This document shows positions 9,066 to 17,109 of a DNA stretch of 64,000 bases, in pieces (the first letter of the stretch is position 1; every line of letters starts with the position of its first letter). The DNA lies in assembly GCA_964586075.1 (NCBI GenBank), contig CAZPGZ010000013.1, positions 21,408 to 85,407 on the forward strand, given 5' to 3'. The stretch comes from JBAZLV01 sp964586075. Its GTDB lineage: Bacteria > Nitrospirota > UBA9217. Both the position numbers and the translations under genes were made by a program. Under the pieces are notes generated by a model. The model did not search any database, was not told the origin of the DNA, and saw nothing but the letters and a program-made list of their open reading frames with translations.

Positions 9066-9752
9066 CTAGAAGGAGATTGATTCAAATTCAGGTTTAAGCA
9101 AAATATGTTTATCTTTTAAAATCTGGATTTCACCGCTCCGCTGCCATTTATCAAGCACCCGGGTGACCGTTTCACGAGAAAGTCCGGTCATATCCGCGAT
9201 GTCCTGATGAATGAGTTTCACCTTTAAGACGACACCCGTTGCATTCTTTTCTCCGTAGTTTTCAGACAGTAGGAGAAAGAGCATCTTGATTCGTTGTGCG
9301 GCATTATTAAAATTCAACATTTGTATTTTTTTGAGTGACTCACGAAGCCGCGCACATAAGATATTCAGGAGATTATCGAGCACTCTGGACCTGCCATAAA
9401 GCAGCGAGTAAAAATCGCGTTTCGAAATAAGCGCAACAGCGGAGTTTTTTGTTGCATATATGGTTGCGGGAGCCGTTTTTCCATCAATCAGCGACAATTC
9501 TCCGAAAAAATCGCCCTGCTGATGCATAGTTACCAGTATTTCTTTTCCCTTTTCCGTCGTTTGAATCGCCTTCCCCTCGCCGTCAAGAATGATGTACATA
9601 AATTCACTGGTATTCTCTTCACGTAAAATTATCTCATTCTTTCTAAAATTTTTAATAATAATCTTTTCCTGAACCAGCTGGAAATCCTCAGGAGTCAGCG
9701 AGTGAAAAAGCGGATTTTTTTTTAAAAAATCTATTCGATCGTATTTTCTCAA
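9066..9752 (-). CDS. Crp/Fnr-family transcription regulator
   Basis: This 228-residue protein has an N-terminal cyclic-nucleotide-binding beta-roll (about 15-130; the GDFFGELSLIDGKTAPATI segment matches the phosphate-binding cassette region), a dimerisation helix and a C-terminal winged helix (about 150-225). The recognition helix GLSRETVTRVLDKW is close to that of CRP (SRETV.R), which reads GTGA half sites. No cysteine cluster of the FNR type is visible. The start is probably TTG 9752, with an AGGGTG ribosome-site-like sequence just upstream. A GTGA-N6-TCAC palindrome lies 226 bp upstream, between this gene and the divergent riboswitch unit, so autoregulation and control of both sides are likely. 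The effector (cAMP, c-di-GMP or another) is unknown. Confidence 0.88.
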   Translation of the reverse strand: MRKYDRIDFLKKNPLFHSLTPEDFQLVQEKIIIKNFRKNEIILREENTSEFMYIILDGEGKAIQTTEKGKEILVTMHQQGDFFGELSLIDGKTAPATIYATKNSAVALISKRDFYSLLYGRSRVLDNLLNILCARLRESLKKIQMLNFNNAAQRIKMLFLLLSENYGEKNATGVVLKVKLIHQDIADMTGLSRETVTRVLDKWQRSGEIQILKDKHILLKPEFESISF

Positions 9753-9977
9753 GTGGCACCCTACGGGAGAAAATTCATCAACCCAGCAGAAGAATCCTCG
9801 TTGGATTGTTGCTTCATGAAATGACTTTACGCTGTTGTTTTTTTTTAATTATATCGGGATTTCAATCTGATTGATACTTTTATTTTGCTTATTGCGAATA
9901 TCAAAGCTTTATTTACTGTACGCAGTTTGTATTAAGTCTGCTACCACTTTTGAACGCCGAATAATATTTTTAAGGAC

Positions 9978-9991
9978 GTGATAAGAATCAC
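9978..9991. promoter_or_regulatory. CRP-type operator GTGA-N6-TCAC
   Basis: GTGATAAGAATCAC is a perfect palindrome and matches the CRP consensus TGTGA-N6-TCACA at 9 of 10 informative positions, including the following A. Its centre is about 74 bp before the transcription start I infer for the riboswitch unit, a position compatible with class I activation. Confidence 0.6.
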
Positions 9992-10023
9992 AGTTTTTTT
10001 TGTGCATTCTGGGTATATTTAAG

Positions 10024-10052
10024 TTACAATATAGTATACGTTTAATTAAAAT
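10024..10052 (+). promoter_or_regulatory. Possible sigma-70 promoter of the riboswitch unit
   Basis: TTACAA (10024-10029) and TAAAAT (10047-10052) are separated by 17 bp. The -10 is good and the -35 poor, as expected of an activator-dependent promoter. Transcription would begin near 10059, just before the first helix of the riboswitch. Confidence 0.35.
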
Positions 10053-10067
10053 CTAGCGTTTTTTTCT

Positions 10068-10159
10068 TCTCTGCTCAGAGCAAACCAAGGGAAACCTTGG
10101 GACGCAAAGCAACGGGACTAATAATTAATAGACTTTTATGTCCGCCGAGCCGCCAGAGA
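10068..10159 (+). ncRNA. GEMM-I riboswitch, cGAMP (GEMM-Ib) variant
   Basis: The conserved core of the GEMM-I cyclic-dinucleotide riboswitch is present. P1 is formed by UCUCUG (10068-10073) with CAGAGA (10154-10159). The segment AGAGCAAACC (10077-10086) leads into the P2 hairpin CCAAGG-GAAA-CCUUGG (10085-10100) with its GNRA tetraloop. GACGCAAAGC (10101-10110) follows, with the intercalating A at 10106. P3 uses CGGGAC with GUCCGCCG and ends in GCCGAGCCGCC. Aligned to the Vibrio Vc2 RNA, the position that recognises the alpha base (G20) is A10079 here. A20 is the mark of the GEMM-Ib class that binds 3',3'-cGAMP in Geobacter relatives. P1 shares its 3' strand with the following terminator, so ligand binding should allow read-through (an ON switch). 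Confidence 0.88.
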
Positions 10160-10179
10160 TTTTTCTGGCGGTTTTTTTT
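10150..10179 (+). terminator. Riboswitch-controlled intrinsic terminator
   Basis: CCGCCAGA (10150-10157) pairs with TCTGGCGG (10164-10171) over a 6-nt loop and is followed by eight T residues (10172-10179). The 5' arm includes CAGA of the 3' strand of riboswitch helix P1 (10154-10159), so P1 and this hairpin exclude each other. It lies between the aptamer and the ribosome site of the first gene. Confidence 0.88.
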
Positions 10180-10200
10180 ATGAGACAAGGAGGTTGTCGC

Positions 10201-10575
10201 ATGCTAAACAAAACAATACGTACTCTCCTAACGCTGATACTAATAGCGATCATACAAGCTGGATGCGGCGGAAGCGGTGGGCCGACCTATTCGTCATCCA
10301 GCTATGGAGCTGCAACATTATCCTGGAGCCGTGCGACAACCTATACTGATGGTTCTACGCTCACTCCTGCGGGTTACAAAATCTACTACGGCACTGCTTC
10401 AGGAACATATTCACAATATAAGCAAATTCCTGTTGGAAGTCTGAGCAATCCAAACTCACCGAGCTACACTCTCAGCCTCCCGAGAGGCGCCACTTACTAC
10501 TTTGCAATTGCTGTATACGATGCATCAAATGTCGAAAGTTCTTTATCTGCTGAGGTAAGCAAGACAGTTCGATAA
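10201..10575 (+). CDS. Small fibronectin-type-III-like lipoprotein
   Basis: This 124-residue protein has a lipoprotein signal peptide with the lipobox IIQAGC (cysteine near residue 22) and then one domain resembling fibronectin type III (ATLSWSRAT ... GYKIYYGT ... YYFAIAVYDASNVES). It should sit in the inner face of the outer membrane or on the cell surface. The start at ATG 10201 is fixed by AAGGAGG 7 nt upstream; the in-frame ATG at 10138 lies inside the riboswitch and is rejected. It is the first gene under the riboswitch and is followed by the beta-helix protein 70 bp later. Confidence 0.85.
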   Translation: MLNKTIRTLLTLILIAIIQAGCGGSGGPTYSSSSYGAATLSWSRATTYTDGSTLTPAGYKIYYGTASGTYSQYKQIPVGSLSNPNSPSYTLSLPRGATYYFAIAVYDASNVESSLSAEVSKTVR

Positions 10576-10646
10576 TCTGAAATTTAATAGCCGATCTTTG
10601 CACATGAATATAGGGCACGCGGAATAATACTTGAGGAGACAGTATT

Positions 10647-13187
10647 ATGAAAAAAATCATAAAAAATAAACTAATCCACTACTTCTTGTTAGCAGTAGTC
10701 CTCACCATCACTTCAATCATCGTTCTCTGCAACTCCGCCCAAGCTGATCCTGTTTTGCTTTTTTCCGACCTCAACTGGGGTCCCAAAACGGGCTGGGAAG
10801 GATCATCAACCAAAGGAGCAGCAGTCACCATCTGGGGGAAAAATTTCGGCAGTTCCCGAGGCTCCAGCTATGTCACCATTAACGGAGCGCAGCTCACAAG
10901 CGCTTCTGACTATGCTGAATGGGGCGCTACCGGCCCAGCAAGGGGTCTTGAAAGAATAACGTTCTGGGTCCCCAGTACTGCATCAAACGGCGATGGTCAA
11001 ATTACCGTAACCGTGGGCAGTGTCACATCGAATGCACTCGCATTCACTGTGATGACGGGATCAATCTATTTTATATCCGTGAATGACGGCAACAACAGCT
11101 ACAATGGGTTATACTCAACCCGCACCGGCCATACGGGTAGTGATGGCCCATTCAAGGACATCGATATGTTCAATCCAAGCTATAATCCTCAAGGGAGCAC
11201 CGGCTCATATATCATCTATGTGCGGGGCGGAACCTATACCACAACAGATCGGGTCAATGATCCGAATGCTTTCGTAGCACTGAGAGGTCCATACGGTTCG
11301 TCTTCAAGCAGACACGCGTTGATCGGTTATCCGGCTGAAACTCCCCTATTAAATACAACAAGCGCCGATGGCATAAATTGGAATGCCGATTACAACTCGT
11401 ATGGTAGGAACTCATATTTTACTTTTGCAAAATTATCTGGATACGGGGGAAAAACAGCATTTGACTCGCTGGGAGACTATAATAGGTTCATCGGCAACAC
11501 ACTCCAGGAATATCTTACTTCTGCCTGGTCTGGGGTCATCTGGGCGACTGCTTCACAACAAGTTTCCATTTATGGTAATTATTTCAGCCATAATGGATAT
11601 GATTCCTACAAACACAATATCTATCTCAAAGCACAAGCAGGATATACCGGCGACCGCAGCGTTCAATACGTCAACATCGGATATAATGAATTCAATAACC
11701 CCGTAGCCGGCACCGACAGCAGAGGTGGGGCGATCTTTATAAGCCGCAACAGTGACGCCGGATCATATACCACAAATAATATTTATGTCTTTGACAATTA
11801 TTTTCACGACGGGAATATGGAATTTATTTATATAGGCGACAATGTCAATATAGGAGATGTCTACATCTACAACAATATTTTCAAAGGCGGAACAAACACA
11901 AACGGCGGCGCTATTTCCTTTGCAGGAGGCACCAACAACGTCTATCTGTATAATAATGTGTTTTATCAGACCGGATCGGGCGCGGGCGCTTTGCTCTCTG
12001 GCTTTGATACGGGAGGTCCCCTTGCCTCAAGGGTATATTCCCGTAATAATATCTTTTATTCTAACTCTTCATCTATAAGTTATCTTTACTGGGATGGGGC
12101 GAGCAAAGGCGCACAGTTTAATTCTGATCACGACCTTTTCTATAATGGCGGCAGCCTTCCATCCGGAAGCGGTATCACCGTAACGAATTCGCTTACAGGC
12201 AATCCTCTCTTCTCTGCACCGTCAAGCGGTGATTTTACACTGCAAATCGGCAGCCCGGCACTCAACAGTGGAACATCTTCTGTCAGTTCCGTAGTGGCGA
12301 GTGATTATGTTGGTACTTCGCGACCACAGGATTCAGCCTATGATATAGGCGTTTATGAAACCATCGGCAGCGGAAGTACGACTCCATCCACCTATACCGT
12401 TGGGGGTTCAATAACCGGTCTCAATGGAACGCTGGTCATACAGAATAACGGAAGTGATACGCTGACCGTATCGACAAACGGCTCATTTACTTTCGGTACT
12501 GCCCTAAGCGACAATACATCGTACGACGTACGGGTAGTAACGCAACCCACCGGTCAGACCTGCACCGTCACGAACGGATCCGGCAATGTCTCGAGTACCG
12601 ATGTTACTAATATTAGTATTAGCTGTACGAATAATCCCGGCCTTACCTATACTCTCGGCGGCCAGATTAGTGGTTTGAACGGAACGGTAATTATACAGAA
12701 TAATGGTGGAAACGATTTATCCTTGACTACCAACGGGACCTTTACATTTTCCAGCGCGCTCAGTGACGGCGCGACGTATGCGGTAACTGTTCTCACCCAA
12801 CCCTCCGCTCAGCGGTGCACGGTATCAAATGGAACGGGAACAGTATCCGGCGCGAATGTTACAAGTGTAAGAATCGTATGTGTGAATACTTACACGATCG
12901 GAGGTTCTATTAGCGGCTTAAACGGCGGCACCGTAACGCTCCAAAACAATTCCAGTGATATCCTAGCTCGGAACGTAAACGGCTCCTTCACCTTCTCCAC
13001 AGCACTCGTAAACGGAGCTACCTATTCTGTTGTCGTCACGAATAATCCAACTGGTCAAACGTGCACAGTATCAAACGGTTCAGGAACCGTTTCCAGTGCA
13101 AACGTAACGACTGTAGGTGTAACCTGTGTTACCACCTCATCATCAACTAAGGTGCCTTCAACAGTAACCGGCGTCACGATAAGATAA
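10647..13187 (+). CDS. Secreted right-handed beta-helix protein with IPT/TIG domain and three C-terminal repeats
   Basis: This 846-residue exported protein starts at ATG 10647 behind GAGGAG. A Sec signal peptide (about residues 1-35, ending near NSAQA) is followed by an IPT/TIG-like domain (about 45-130, VTIWGKNFGSS), then a parallel beta-helix (about 145-575) rich in Asn-Asn ladders (NNIYVFDNYFHDGN, VYIYNNIFKGG) that ends in the usual SPALNSGT...DIGVYE cap. Three tandem repeats of 78-79 residues follow (12393-13127), each with two cysteines. Beta-helix domains of this kind bind or cleave polysaccharides, but no catalytic residues can be assigned, so a lyase, epimerase or structural role are all possible. 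There is no PEP-CTERM tail. It is transcribed with the lipoprotein under the riboswitch. Confidence 0.85.
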   Translation: MKKIIKNKLIHYFLLAVVLTITSIIVLCNSAQADPVLLFSDLNWGPKTGWEGSSTKGAAVTIWGKNFGSSRGSSYVTINGAQLTSASDYAEWGATGPARGLERITFWVPSTASNGDGQITVTVGSVTSNALAFTVMTGSIYFISVNDGNNSYNGLYSTRTGHTGSDGPFKDIDMFNPSYNPQGSTGSYIIYVRGGTYTTTDRVNDPNAFVALRGPYGSSSSRHALIGYPAETPLLNTTSADGINWNADYNSYGRNSYFTFAKLSGYGGKTAFDSLGDYNRFIGNTLQEYLTSAWSGVIWATASQQVSIYGNYFSHNGYDSYKHNIYLKAQAGYTGDRSVQYVNIGYNEFNNPVAGTDSRGGAIFISRNSDAGSYTTNNIYVFDNYFHDGNMEFIYIGDNVNIGDVYIYNNIFKGGTNTNGGAISFAGGTNNVYLYNNVFYQTGSGAGALLSGFDTGGPLASRVYSRNNIFYSNSSSISYLYWDGASKGAQFNSDHDLFYNGGSLPSGSGITVTNSLTGNPLFSAPSSGDFTLQIGSPALNSGTSSVSSVVASDYVGTSRPQDSAYDIGVYETIGSGSTTPSTYTVGGSITGLNGTLVIQNNGSDTLTVSTNGSFTFGTALSDNTSYDVRVVTQPTGQTCTVTNGSGNVSSTDVTNISISCTNNPGLTYTLGGQISGLNGTVIIQNNGGNDLSLTTNGTFTFSSALSDGATYAVTVLTQPSAQRCTVSNGTGTVSGANVTSVRIVCVNTYTIGGSISGLNGGTVTLQNNSSDILARNVNGSFTFSTALVNGATYSVVVTNNPTGQTCTVSNGSGTVSSANVTTVGVTCVTTSSSTKVPSTVTGVTIR
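12393..13127 (+). repeat. Three tandem 78-79-residue cysteine-paired protein repeats
   Basis: Copies start at 12393, 12648 and 12891. Each begins YT(V/L/I)GG(S/Q)I(S/T)GLNG, has a middle FTFxxAL, then C-T-V-x-N-G-x-G-x-V and ends with a second cysteine in a beta strand. The even spacing and the two conserved cysteines suggest one disulfide per repeat, in an extended stalk or adhesion region at the end of the beta-helix protein. Confidence 0.85.
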
Positions 13188-13209
13188 CTGAGGCAATAAA
13201 AAAATATCC

Positions 13210-13241
13210 GGTGGAAAGCAGCTCGCTTTCCACCCTTTTTT
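13210..13241 (+). terminator. Intrinsic terminator after the beta-helix gene
   Basis: A 10-bp stem (13210-13219 with 13225-13234, five-base loop) is followed by CTTTTTT. A-rich sequence lies on the other side (13197-13204), so it may also end the convergent EPS transcript, whose last stop codon at 13240 falls inside the T run. Confidence 0.88.
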
Positions 13242-15177
13242 ATGAAACTGAATCATTCAAGGAATATGAGACTGCATTCGCATCCTTGATGGTAGACTCC
13301 GGTACAATTTCCTTCAACAACCCTATAATCCTGACGGTATCATTCTGCTCTACACAAGCATTCAGAAGGTCAACCTTCTCAAACAGACCCGCACAGGCAC
13401 ACCCATTCTGTTTCAGCATGGTAATCTTTTTATTGCTGGTCGGTACAATGCCTTCACCTTTCCAGTAGAGTTCCTCATACAGTTTTTCTCCCGGTCGAAG
13501 ACCTGAATACACAACATCTATATCCTTTCCGGGTTCCAGGCCCGAAAGGCGCACCAATTCATGAGCAAGATCAACAATTTTGATTGGTTCGCCCATATCC
13601 AGTAGGAATATCTCCCCGCCTTTACCCATTGCGCCAGCAGTCATAACCAATTGAACAGCTTCCGGAATGGCCATAAAATAACGAGTAACATCAGGATGCG
13701 TAACCGTGATGGGGCCACCTTTTGCAATCTGCTTTTTAAACAAGGGGATGACACTTCCGTTGCTGCCGATAACATTTCCGAACCGAACAGCAATAAATTT
13801 TGTTTTTTCAGTATTCAAGCTCTGTACGGACAGTTCGGCGATGCGCTTCGTCGTTCCCATAATGTTCGCAGGATTAACGGCTTTGTCGGTGGATATCAGA
13901 ACAAATTTACCCACGTTGTTCTTTACGGCAAGCTTTGCCAAGTTCATAGTTCCGAGCACATTGTTCCGCACGGCCTCGATCGGTTCGCGTTCCATTAAAG
14001 GGACATGCTTGTATGCCGCTGCATGATACACAAGCTCTATCTCATGCCGATGCAAAATGCCGTTTACTTTTTCAGCATCTAAAATGTCACCGATAACCGG
14101 GACAATGGCAAGACCCGGAAATTCTTTTCTGATATCAAGCTCAAGATCATATAAGGTATTTTCGTAGCGGTCGTATAGAATCAATGTGCGCGGTTTATAT
14201 TCGGCAACCTGTCTGCAGAGTTCAGAACCTATCGAACCGCCTGCCCCGGTCACCAAAACAGCTTTCCCCTTGATTTCTGACTCCATGTGTTTGCGATCGG
14301 ATTCGCGGCTGAATTTTATTATTTTTCTGCCAAGAAGATCATCGTAAGCTACATCCTTTAGCTGGCTGGTGATTGCCTTTCCTTCTATCAGTTTCCCAAG
14401 ATTGGGCAGTACCCGTATCTTGAGTTGCGCTTCCTGGGCTATATTCGTGATTCTGACAATATCTTTATAGCTTGAAGAGGGAATCGCAATAAAAACTTCA
14501 TCGACGGAATATTTTTTTGCCAGTTGGGGAATGTCCAGCGTGTTGCCGAGAATCGGTGTTCCCTGAATATGAATTCCTTTTTTATAGGGGTCATCATCGA
14601 CAAAACCCACTGCATGAATACCAAGCTGGGTATTGTTTTTGATTTCATTCAGAATCATAACGCCTGCCTTGCCGGCACCGACAATTAATATATATTTTAA
14701 TATTTTAGTTGTTTTTGCGTTTTTTAATTCCGAATAATACCGAATAATAAATCTGCTCCCACCTATGACCATCAGGTTAATAAGGCCTTCAAGGATAAAA
14801 ATCGAGCGGGGAAATTCCTCAATGCGGTATACAAAAACCATCAATGTAAGAAAAAGGAGTGAGCCTGAAAGAACCGCCTTGAACGTATCAATCAGGTCCT
14901 GCATGCTCACAAACCTCCAGGAACCGGCGTGAATCTTGAAAAAATAATACGTAACGATCCGGGAAATGAGCAGCAGAGGCAAACACTTGTATAGAATAGG
15001 AAGCTCTTTGCTCGGTATTGCAAAATCAAAGCGTATATTGTACGCCGCAATATATGAAAAAGCTGCGAGTAGCAACTGTGTCAAAATAATGAGTGTATTT
15101 CGATTTTGCAAAAGCACATTATTTGTGGTTTCGCTTTCTCGAATTTTTTTCAATAGTTCCTGGATTTTTGTATTCAT
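13240..15177 (-). CDS. FlaA1/PglF/WbpM-like UDP-N-acetylhexosamine 4,6-dehydratase
   Basis: This 645-residue membrane enzyme has about four N-terminal transmembrane helices (20-130), a nucleotide-binding CoA-like fold (about 135-270) and a C-terminal SDR domain starting with VTGAGGSIGSELCRQV. The active-site region reads STDKAVNPANIMGTTKR, with the S-M-K arrangement of the WbpM/PglF family in place of the usual S-Y-K. Such enzymes make the UDP-4-keto-6-deoxy-hexosamine that an aminotransferase then uses. I chose ATG 15177, with AGGAGG 5 nt upstream, instead of an in-frame start at 15216 lacking a site. It is the last gene of the EPS locus; its likely partners are the aminotransferase and formyltransferase at 18.9-21 kb. 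Confidence 0.92.
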   Translation of the reverse strand: MNTKIQELLKKIRESETTNNVLLQNRNTLIILTQLLLAAFSYIAAYNIRFDFAIPSKELPILYKCLPLLLISRIVTYYFFKIHAGSWRFVSMQDLIDTFKAVLSGSLLFLTLMVFVYRIEEFPRSIFILEGLINLMVIGGSRFIIRYYSELKNAKTTKILKYILIVGAGKAGVMILNEIKNNTQLGIHAVGFVDDDPYKKGIHIQGTPILGNTLDIPQLAKKYSVDEVFIAIPSSSYKDIVRITNIAQEAQLKIRVLPNLGKLIEGKAITSQLKDVAYDDLLGRKIIKFSRESDRKHMESEIKGKAVLVTGAGGSIGSELCRQVAEYKPRTLILYDRYENTLYDLELDIRKEFPGLAIVPVIGDILDAEKVNGILHRHEIELVYHAAAYKHVPLMEREPIEAVRNNVLGTMNLAKLAVKNNVGKFVLISTDKAVNPANIMGTTKRIAELSVQSLNTEKTKFIAVRFGNVIGSNGSVIPLFKKQIAKGGPITVTHPDVTRYFMAIPEAVQLVMTAGAMGKGGEIFLLDMGEPIKIVDLAHELVRLSGLEPGKDIDVVYSGLRPGEKLYEELYWKGEGIVPTSNKKITMLKQNGCACAGLFEKVDLLNACVEQNDTVRIIGLLKEIVPESTIKDANAVSYSLNDSVS

Positions 15178-15257
15178 ACTTTCCTCCTGTATCAAGCACG
15201 CGATGCATTCTTTCATCGTCGGGCAAATACATTGTTTGCCCGGTGGCTGGCATTCAC

Positions 15258-16295
15258 TTAAGTGCTGCTTTTATCGACCAACTCGTACAAATCAAGGATT
15301 TTCCGTGCATTCGATTTCCAGTTAAACTCGCGTTCTGCATACGCACGGGCTTTCTCTCCCATGTTTTGTATATCCATGGAGAACAGTCGGTCAATTGCTT
15401 TTCTAAGTTCCTGAGCGTCCTTCGTCGGCACAAGGATGCCAGTATCGGAATTTATGATATCTTTTATTCCACCAATAGCGGTGCTGATCACGGGCTTTGA
15501 GAATGCATAAGCGAGCGGGATTACACCTGACGTGGTAATATCGGTATACGGAAGCACAACAATATCACAGGCATTGAAATAGTACTGTATTTCATCGTTG
15601 CCGATCCACTTTGCGAAAAGACGCAGCTGGGGCATGACTTTCGCGTGATCGGTAAGCATTTTGTATACATTCGTATCTTGCAGTTTTCCAGCAATGATGA
15701 CGATTGTATTTTTTCTATCTTTTACCGCATCAAGCAGGTATTCATATCCCCTGTTTTCCCGTATAAAGCCAAAGCATAGTATCACGTTACTGTTCTCAGG
15801 TATCTTTAAGAAAGCACGGGCCTCTTGCTTCGTGACAGTATTTGGATATGACTCATTAAAATTGCCGTGAGGAATAACAATATGATCTTTTTTTGCTTTT
15901 GTATCAAACGTGTCTTCTGCGCGTTCGATATCGTGCCGGCTGTGGAATATGATCGCGTCAGACTTTTCATAAAACCATGCTGAAGATAATTTATCTCTGT
16001 CCGTATAACCATGTGGAAGAATATTATGCATTTCCCAGACAATTTTTATTCCGAGTGCCTTGCAAAAATAATAAAAACCTTTCATGACGACGCTGAACGG
16101 GAAAATATATAACCAATGAACATGGATGATTCTATATCCCTGCGACCTGAAATAAAGCATTTTAACGAGATTTGTGAAGGTGGAATAATGGAAGGGCTTT
16201 AAAACTACGACTTGCACACCTTCTGCCTCTAGATGATGCTTCAATTGATTGATGTATTCGTGATTCTTGGGGATGACAAAAATATTTTTTTTCAT
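15258..16295 (-). CDS. GT4-type glycosyltransferase
   Basis: This 345-residue GT-B fold protein resembles family 4 glycosyltransferases. The N-terminal half has the acceptor-side HVHWLYIFPFS and WEMHNILPHG segments; the C-terminal half has the donor-binding FGFIRENRGYEYLL and a DIVVLPYTDITTSGVIPLAYAFSKPVI region. The usual E-x7-E donor motif is not present; the place reads TTSGVIPLA, as in some GT4 subgroups. I start it at ATG 16295, which avoids a 110-bp overlap with the upstream deacetylase. It probably adds one sugar of the EPS repeat unit; donor and acceptor are unknown. Confidence 0.82.
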   Translation of the reverse strand: MKKNIFVIPKNHEYINQLKHHLEAEGVQVVVLKPFHYSTFTNLVKMLYFRSQGYRIIHVHWLYIFPFSVVMKGFYYFCKALGIKIVWEMHNILPHGYTDRDKLSSAWFYEKSDAIIFHSRHDIERAEDTFDTKAKKDHIVIPHGNFNESYPNTVTKQEARAFLKIPENSNVILCFGFIRENRGYEYLLDAVKDRKNTIVIIAGKLQDTNVYKMLTDHAKVMPQLRLFAKWIGNDEIQYYFNACDIVVLPYTDITTSGVIPLAYAFSKPVISTAIGGIKDIINSDTGILVPTKDAQELRKAIDRLFSMDIQNMGEKARAYAEREFNWKSNARKILDLYELVDKSST

Positions 16296-16308
16296 TTGAT
16301 TTCCGGGA

Positions 16309-17106
16309 TCATACTCTGTATTTAAAAAAAGCGGACCAGATGCGGTAGTACAGTTTGCTACCCAGTATTTTTTTCGCGACTGCCTTCGCGCTGTATACAA
16401 GTTTTTCCTTTGTGGCATAGGACGGATCGGCGTCTACAATCTGCCGAAAGCAGCTTATCGGCGTGGATCGCGTGATCACGAACCGGTTAAAAACGGTACC
16501 GTTTTTTCCGGCACTTGCTGTTTTATTCAAACCAGGACAAGATGTTGCCACTCCTTTATAGCCGATCTTCTGCGCCGCGCATAAAACATTCCGGGAGCAA
16601 AATCCGCCTGGCAGAGAAATAAAATCAACCGGCAGAGAAAGTTCTTTTTGTAGTTGATCTTTCGACTCCTGCAATTCATGCATCAATGCTTCATTGTCAA
16701 GATCTGAAAGAAATACATGGTTAAAGCTATGGGACTGGATCGACATGTTCTCTTTGGCCATTTCCCTGAGATGCGTCCAGTCAACATGGCCGGGGGAACC
16801 AACCCTGTTTACCGTAATAAAGAATGTTGCTTTCAAGCCATATCGTTTCAGAATTGGAAGGGCTGCAGCATAGTCGCTGTAATTGCCGTCATCAAAAGAA
16901 ATGATGACATACTTCCCATTTTGATCAAGCAGCCGGCTATCCAGCAAGTCTCCAAAATCAGCGCTGGAAAATCCATTCTTCGACAGATATTGAATATGCT
17001 GTTCAAAAATGTCGGTAGAAATAGCGTAATTTTCTGTATTACTGTTTCCTTCAAACAGCGCATGATAAAGGAGTACAGGCACACGTAAAGTATTATTCGT
17101 CGGCAT
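16309..17106 (-). CDS. Polysaccharide deacetylase (CE4/NodB domain)
   Basis: This 265-residue protein has the NodB motifs: SFDDGN (catalytic base and metal Asp), SHSFNH (metal histidines) and a later SLPGGFCS segment. The NodB domain covers residues 8-215. No signal peptide is seen, so it may act in the cytoplasm on a lipid-linked or nucleotide sugar, or use an uncleaved export route. Its start lies 3 bp after the stop of the upstream glycosyltransferase, implying coupled translation. Confidence 0.85.
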   Translation of the reverse strand: MPTNNTLRVPVLLYHALFEGNSNTENYAISTDIFEQHIQYLSKNGFSSADFGDLLDSRLLDQNGKYVIISFDDGNYSDYAAALPILKRYGLKATFFITVNRVGSPGHVDWTHLREMAKENMSIQSHSFNHVFLSDLDNEALMHELQESKDQLQKELSLPVDFISLPGGFCSRNVLCAAQKIGYKGVATSCPGLNKTASAGKNGTVFNRFVITRSTPISCFRQIVDADPSYATKEKLVYSAKAVAKKILGSKLYYRIWSAFFKYRV

Positions 17107-17109
17107 ACT

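Larger units (their letters stand above)
9753..10067. other. Divergent regulatory intergenic region
   Basis: These 315 AT-rich bases separate the Crp-family gene (minus) from the riboswitch-controlled unit (plus). I see no gene here. The region holds a CRP-type palindrome at 9978-9991 and a weak promoter-like sequence at 10024-10052. Confidence 0.7.

Noticed and set aside
10138..10200. In-frame ATG at 10138 as start of the small lipoprotein
   Set aside because: It lies inside the riboswitch and terminator; the ATG at 10201 has a perfect ribosome site and gives a proper lipoprotein signal.
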